Below, piece by piece: positions 59,631 through 64,000 of a DNA stretch of 64,000 nt (within the stretch, counting starts at the first letter, position 1; each line of letters begins with the position of its first letter). The notes under the pieces were generated by a model, which saw only the letters and a list, made by a program, of their open reading frames with translations, was not told where the DNA came from and made no database searches. A program made the position numbers and the translations under genes. The stretch is from Prorocentrum cordatum (Eukaryota; Sar; Dinophyceae; Prorocentrales; Prorocentraceae), in assembly GCA_963575745.1 (NCBI GenBank), contig CAUYUJ010019903.1:101995-165994 (forward strand). The letters run 5' to 3'.

Positions 59631-59962
59631 GAGGCGGGCAGCTCGGGTTGGCCCCCTGGCCGTCGGGGAGGCCATGGGGGGGGCGCCGGGGGCGGACAAT
59701 GTGGAGCGGCGAGGGCGATTCGGACTGGCCCCTGGCATCGCTCGGACGTGTGCATTTTTCCTTCGGCGAGGACCATTGAGGAGCATCCTTGATCGTTCGG
59801 CGAAGAAGCCACGCACGAGACCGACAAGAGCACAGGGCATGGACGTCCGAGCGATGGCGAGCACAGGAGGCGGGCAGCTCGGGTTGGCCCCCTGGCCGTC
59901 GGGGAGGCCATGGGGGGGCCCGGGGGCGGACGATGTGGAGCGGCGGGGGCGATTCGGGCTGG
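59631..59962 (+). repeat. Direct duplication (about 97 bp) flanking an inverted-repeat element
   Basis: GGAGGCGGGCAGCTCGGGTT, GGCCGTCGGGGAGGCCATGG and GTGGAGCGGCG.GGGCGATTC occur at 59631-59727 and 59867-59962, with the 121-bp element between them. Confidence 0.85.
59736..59856. mobile_element. 121-bp inverted-repeat element (family 2), copy 3
   Basis: Same 14-bp perfect ends as copy 1 (CATCGCTCGGACGT / ACGTCCGAGCGATG) and the same length; inner sequence diverged by scattered substitutions. Confidence 0.85.
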
Positions 59963-60112
59963 TCGAGGGCCCCCCCACGGCGCCCCCCGGGCGCCCCCAG
60001 GGCGCTCCCACGCGCGCCGCCCTCCTTACGTGCAGTGCGGCCCTGCTCCTGCGTGCCTACTGGGGCGCGGCGAGGCCAAAGGTCGGAGGCGGCAAAGAGG
60101 GGGGTGATGACT

Positions 60113-60152
60113 AGGGGGGGGATATCATGGCGTGGGCCATGATATCTCCCCA
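60113..60152. other. Near-perfect hairpin GGGGATATCATGGC / GGCCATGATATCTCCCC
   Basis: A stem of about 15-16 bp with a 3-4 base loop, one mismatch. No downstream gene is identified, so a terminator or element-end role is only a guess. Confidence 0.65.
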
Positions 60153-60159
60153 GATTTCG

Positions 60160-62930
60160 TGGCGCCTCTTCTCATTTTATTGCGTCCCTGGCCCCCCCGC
60201 TGGGCCGCGCACATGCCGCCGGTCATGATTTGCACCCCCCACTCTTGGACACCCCCCTCTTGGCCGCTTCCGAGAAGGGGGGGGGGCGCGGCGCACCCCC
60301 GTGCAATGCGGCCTTACCCGTGCCAGGACGCGGGAGGCGATCGGGGGAGCGCGGCGCATCCCCCCGAGATGCGGCCTTGTTCCTGCAAGGGATGCGGCGA
60401 GGCGAACGGGGAGGGAGAGAGGATTCGTTAGACAGTTTCGGCCCCTTGATTCTGTTTGGATGCCCCCACACAAAACAGAATGCCCCCCGGGGCAGGGGTG
60501 TCGACCCACAATATTTATCGAGCCCCTCCCAGCGGTGGGACGGGCGAGCAGGACTCCGAAGTTTGCGGGGGGGGGGGGGTCCTCCTCGGACGGGGCCGCA
60601 CGTGGCGGGCGACCTGGGTGTGACTTGGTGACTGGGGCCCCACCCGTTACTGCATTGACGCGGATGTCGTTTGCCCCAGCGCTCGCATGCGCTGGCCCCG
60701 CGCTGCAGCAGAAAAGGGGGTCCTCCATCTCGGGAGGGAGAGGGGGAGGGCGGAGGAGGGGGAGGGCCGAGGAGCACATCGAAGCTTGCTGCCCCCGTGG
60801 TTTGTGACTGCCCCGGGCGGGGCACCGTCCTGCGCGGCGGCGCCGTCAGCGCGCGGGGCCCCAGCCATGCCGACGGAGCAGGGCCGGTCGCCGAGGGCTG
60901 CTCTTCGGACGCCGGGGGCCTGGACGCCGGGCCCGCCCGCGGCCGCAGCGGGAGCGACGGTGAGCTTCGCAGCGGGCGGCTGCAGCTCGGGGAGTCCGCG
61001 ACAGCGCAGCGGGGAGGCCCGCGCGCACAGGTGACGGTCAGGGTCGGGGCGCCACAGTGAGAGCCACGAGTCACGGACTCGCTCTCGGGATATGCATCAA
61101 GTGCGAGGGCGACGCGCACGCCGTCCGCGGGCTGGCCGACGAGCGCGACCCGAGCCATTACATGCTCAGCGCCCCCCGGCCCGGGTGTCCGACGGTGTGT
61201 GTTGTTCGGACGGGGCGCTTTCCTTTGATTTAGGCCTCTGTGGCTCGCTGTTGGTCCCCAGGGCAATGAAAAACGGAGCCGGGACAAAACACGACCCCCC
61301 GGGGAGAGGGTCGGGATCTTGGGGGCCGCGGAGTGGAAACTGTTGTTTGTAGTCTGGCGATAACTCGGATTCACGTACCCACCCGCCCCCCCGGATAACC
61401 AGAGCTTGTCGGTGGCGCAGCTCCGAATGGGGTACGCAGTATTGGTGCGCGCGGGCGTACCTGAGGCTGCCCCCAGCGAAACGGTTCGTTTCTCGGCCAG
61501 CACCTCCCAGTCCCCCACACCAGATCTCAAGTAATGGCGAAGCGTCCTGGCTTGCCTATGGGCCCACCAAATAGTTTTCGAATAACCTTTTTGGTGATTT
61601 GCACGACATGTTCTCAGAATATGTCTGGCTGAGACCGCTTTGTTTTAACATCGGTGTTCTGCTGTGAGAACATGGCCTTCGCTCGTAAACCATTTTCGGG
61701 CTCGGAGAACATGTCGTGGCATGCCCAAGAGGACTGCCGGGAGGGCCGGCCCCTGCCAAGAGATCACTTGGGCAATCGCCACCTCCAGGGGACTGGCCGA
61801 CGAGCGCCACCCGAGCCAGCACACGCACCAGCGCCGTACGTCGGGGCGAGAGGCCGGCATCAGGGCCTGCCGCCGGCCTGGCGCACGCGAGCCCGGCGCG
61901 CCCGAGCCGAGGCCGGCGGGTAAGCCAACGCAGCGCGCGGCTTGCGGGCTGCGGAGGCGCACAGTCACCAGCCTGGAGCATGTCCCTATCCCTACGATTG
62001 GCACCGCCTCCTCTCGCTGCCGATCTCTGGGGATTCCCTCCGTTTCTGGGGGCGCCTCCCTGAGACTGTCGTCGACTTCTGGCTCGTTGATCTTCGGGAT
62101 AGGGGTGCGTTCGAGGCTGGCTACACAGGGCGCCGTGGGGAGGGGGAAAAGGCCACGAAGCGGCGAGCGCGCGCACGCCTCGGCGGCAAGCTCGCCGAGC
62201 TCCTGCCCTCACCGGTCACCAGTGCATGCAGCTCGGTGGGCGGCGGGGGTGGGCTTTGCAATTCGGGCGTCGAGCACGTGGCGAAGTCCGAACCCCACCC
62301 CCGCCTCCCATCGATTTTCAGGAGCGTAGATGGTTGGCGGGGGCAGGGTCTGTTTGGATGTCGCCGCCTGGGCTGGAGGCGCGTGGGCTCCGTGGGCAGG
62401 GGGGTGGCAGGAGCGGCGAGCGCATCCATATCCATACCCTCGCGGTCTGGATTCCAGGGCGCGATCCCGCGGATATGCGGTCACACGGATACGTTCTGCG
62501 CATCCAGGGCAAAACGCCCCGTATCCGTGGGGTGGCGGCCCAGGGGACCGGCCCGCGAGGCCGTGCATACATATAGTTGTTTCGCCCACGACGGTGGGGG
62601 ATCAGTGAATATGTACCAATACCGTTGCCTTTACCTCGGCTGCGCCTTTCTAGGCCTCTGGAGGCCCTCGTCGCCACGGCTGGATTCGCCTTGAAGTTCT
62701 GGTCAGGACGCGGCCTGGGAGAGGTCCGGGGAGTGGCGATATCGATCTCTGTTGGTTTCCCCGAGGGGGTCGCGGCTGGAGCCCGGGGAGCCGATGCCCC
62801 AGGGCCCATCAGGCAGTGGACACGGATGTTCTTAGGCATGGGGGGGCCCAGAGGTATCCACATCCATTGCCTCATAGAGTCCTGGGACTTCGGCTCCCCA
62901 GATGGAAGAGCTGCATACATATAGATATGT
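60160..62930. other. GC-rich DNA without a supported gene
   Basis: Many overlapping open frames on both strands with biased composition. Local structures: imperfect inverted repeat GGCGGGGGTGGG / CCCACCCCCGCC (62242-62307) and CACGGATACG / CGTATCCGTG (62485-62530). GGCCGACGAGCGC.ACCCGAG occurs at about 61135 and 61796. Confidence 0.45.
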
Positions 62931-62936
62931 CTATAT

Positions 62937-62986
62937 ATACACATACATACATACATACATACATACATACATACATACATACATAC

Positions 62987-63023
<37 letters not shown>

Positions 63024-63240
63024 TGCATGCATGCATGCATGCATGCATACGTACATGCATGCATGCATGCATGCATGCATGCATGCATGCATGCATGCAT
63101 GCATGCATACATACATACATACATACATACATACATACATGCATACATACATACATACATGCATACATGCATACATGCATACATACAGACATACAGACAT
63201 ACAGACATACAGACATACAGACTTACATACATATTATATA
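62937..63240. repeat. (CATA)n, (CAGA)n and (CATG)n microsatellites
   Basis: Tetranucleotide runs in succession over 300 bp. His/Thr/Tyr/Met-rich frames on both strands are repeat products. Confidence 0.95.
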
Positions 63241-63244
63241 CATG

Positions 63245-64000
63245 TGCATAAAGCACAAATCCCGGCCTCCGAGGGAGGGGAGGGGAAGTGGGCAGTCCAG
63301 CCACGAATGGTGGAGTTGTGCTCCTTGCCCCTCAACGCCCCTCTCGAGAGGGGTGCGATGGGCCCCCTAGGGCGCAGGGGAATGAGCTGGACGGGTGCCC
63401 AAGGATGGTGTGAGCTGGCCTGCGCTGATGCCGATGCACAGCGATCGCTGCCGCGCTGCGCTGGGCCAGGGCGCTGCTGGGTTTAGTTTCGCTCTTCTCG
63501 ATTCAACGCCACCGCCTGCCTTTTTGCAGACGCCTGTGCGGCCAAGCGTTGAGCCAAAGCTTGATCAAGCTCAGGGATCGGGTGCTCCCTCGGCCGTGTG
63601 TGGGCGCCCAAGGGGTGGAGTCCAGTCCATGTCGCCGCTGGCCGCCTCTTCTCCGACGGGAGATTGCTAGGCAGCGAGGCAGCTCACGTGAGGTGTAGAT
63701 GAAAGAGAGAGGATAGAACAGCGGGATTATAGTTCACGACGGGAGCAGCCTGATGCTCTTCTTGTTGTGGCCCCAGCGTTGTTGCCGCTTTTTTGTTCTC
63801 TGGACAGCCAAGCTCTTGGTTCGTTTACATGAGTTGTCTTGGAATCCTGGAGACCGTAACTCAGAACTGCAGGGAGTAGTCGGTCATGTTCGAAACATCG
63901 CTGGACGTGCAGAGACGTTCTACTTCACGCGTGACGCGCGCGCAGCAGAATTGTCACGCGATGGTGCAACCTTCGAGCGAACCTGTTTTCTACCGCCTCA
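63245..64000. other. No gene recognised at the right edge
   Basis: Moderate-GC unique-looking DNA with frames below 100 aa and no motif I know. Confidence 0.5.

Overview
The window reads as nuclear DNA of a dinoflagellate. Two relics of the dinoflagellate trans-spliced leader (DinoSL) are visible. One is nearly full length (52985-53006), directly upstream of an intronless transporter gene. The other is 5'-truncated (26869-26883), upstream of a LINE. The DNA is GC-rich, very gene-poor and crowded with (CTC)n/(GGA)n, (ATC)n, (GGT)n and (TA)n arrays, minisatellites, short inverted-repeat elements and retroelements. I found no rRNA, tRNA, CRISPR array, prokaryotic operon or other bacterial signal.

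Layout. 1-5.2 kb: remains of one or more decayed LINEs (a coiled-coil ORF piece, endonuclease pieces, the start of a reverse transcriptase), interrupted by simple and tandem repeats. 5.2-12.2 kb: a tyrosine-recombinase (DIRS/Ngaro-like) retroelement with split direct repeats in the order A1 - ORFs - B1 - A2 - B2. It carries a gag-like region, RT-RNase H, a tyrosine recombinase and a cytosine-C5-methyltransferase-like module; both ends lie in (TA)n tracts. 12.3-26.4 kb: dispersed GC-rich repeats, a palindromic MITE, an 81-bp minisatellite and microsatellites. Among them are small plus-strand exon-like segments that encode one recurring Cys-rich module. 26.9-32.1 kb: a LINE with a truncated DinoSL relic, ORF1, and an ORF2 in which an RNase H-like domain appears to sit inside the RT domain; it ends in a 56-bp tandem array. 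32.2-45 kb: more Cys-rich exons, long microsatellites, a second MITE family and several dispersed repeat pairs. 45-52.9 kb: a gag/ORF1-like coiled-coil fragment, blocks of a degenerate CCAAGACGGCC repeat family, and a 101-bp satellite. 53.1-54.6 kb: an intact 500-aa DMT/SLC35-like transporter gene, the best host gene in the window and probably an mRNA-derived retrocopy. 55-64 kb: a piece of another YR retroelement, repeats and unassigned DNA.

How it fits together. Three processes explain most of the window: repeated retrotransposition (YR and LINE elements), recycling of trans-spliced mRNAs into the genome (DinoSL relics), and expansion of microsatellites and small inverted-repeat elements. 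The host coding content I can defend is the transporter and a set of seven scattered exons of a Cys-rich repeat protein. Those exons share strand, module spacing and compatible splice phases, and the LINE lies in what would be one of its introns. Most very long reading frames in the window come from repeat arrays whose unit has no stop codon, and I do not treat them as genes.
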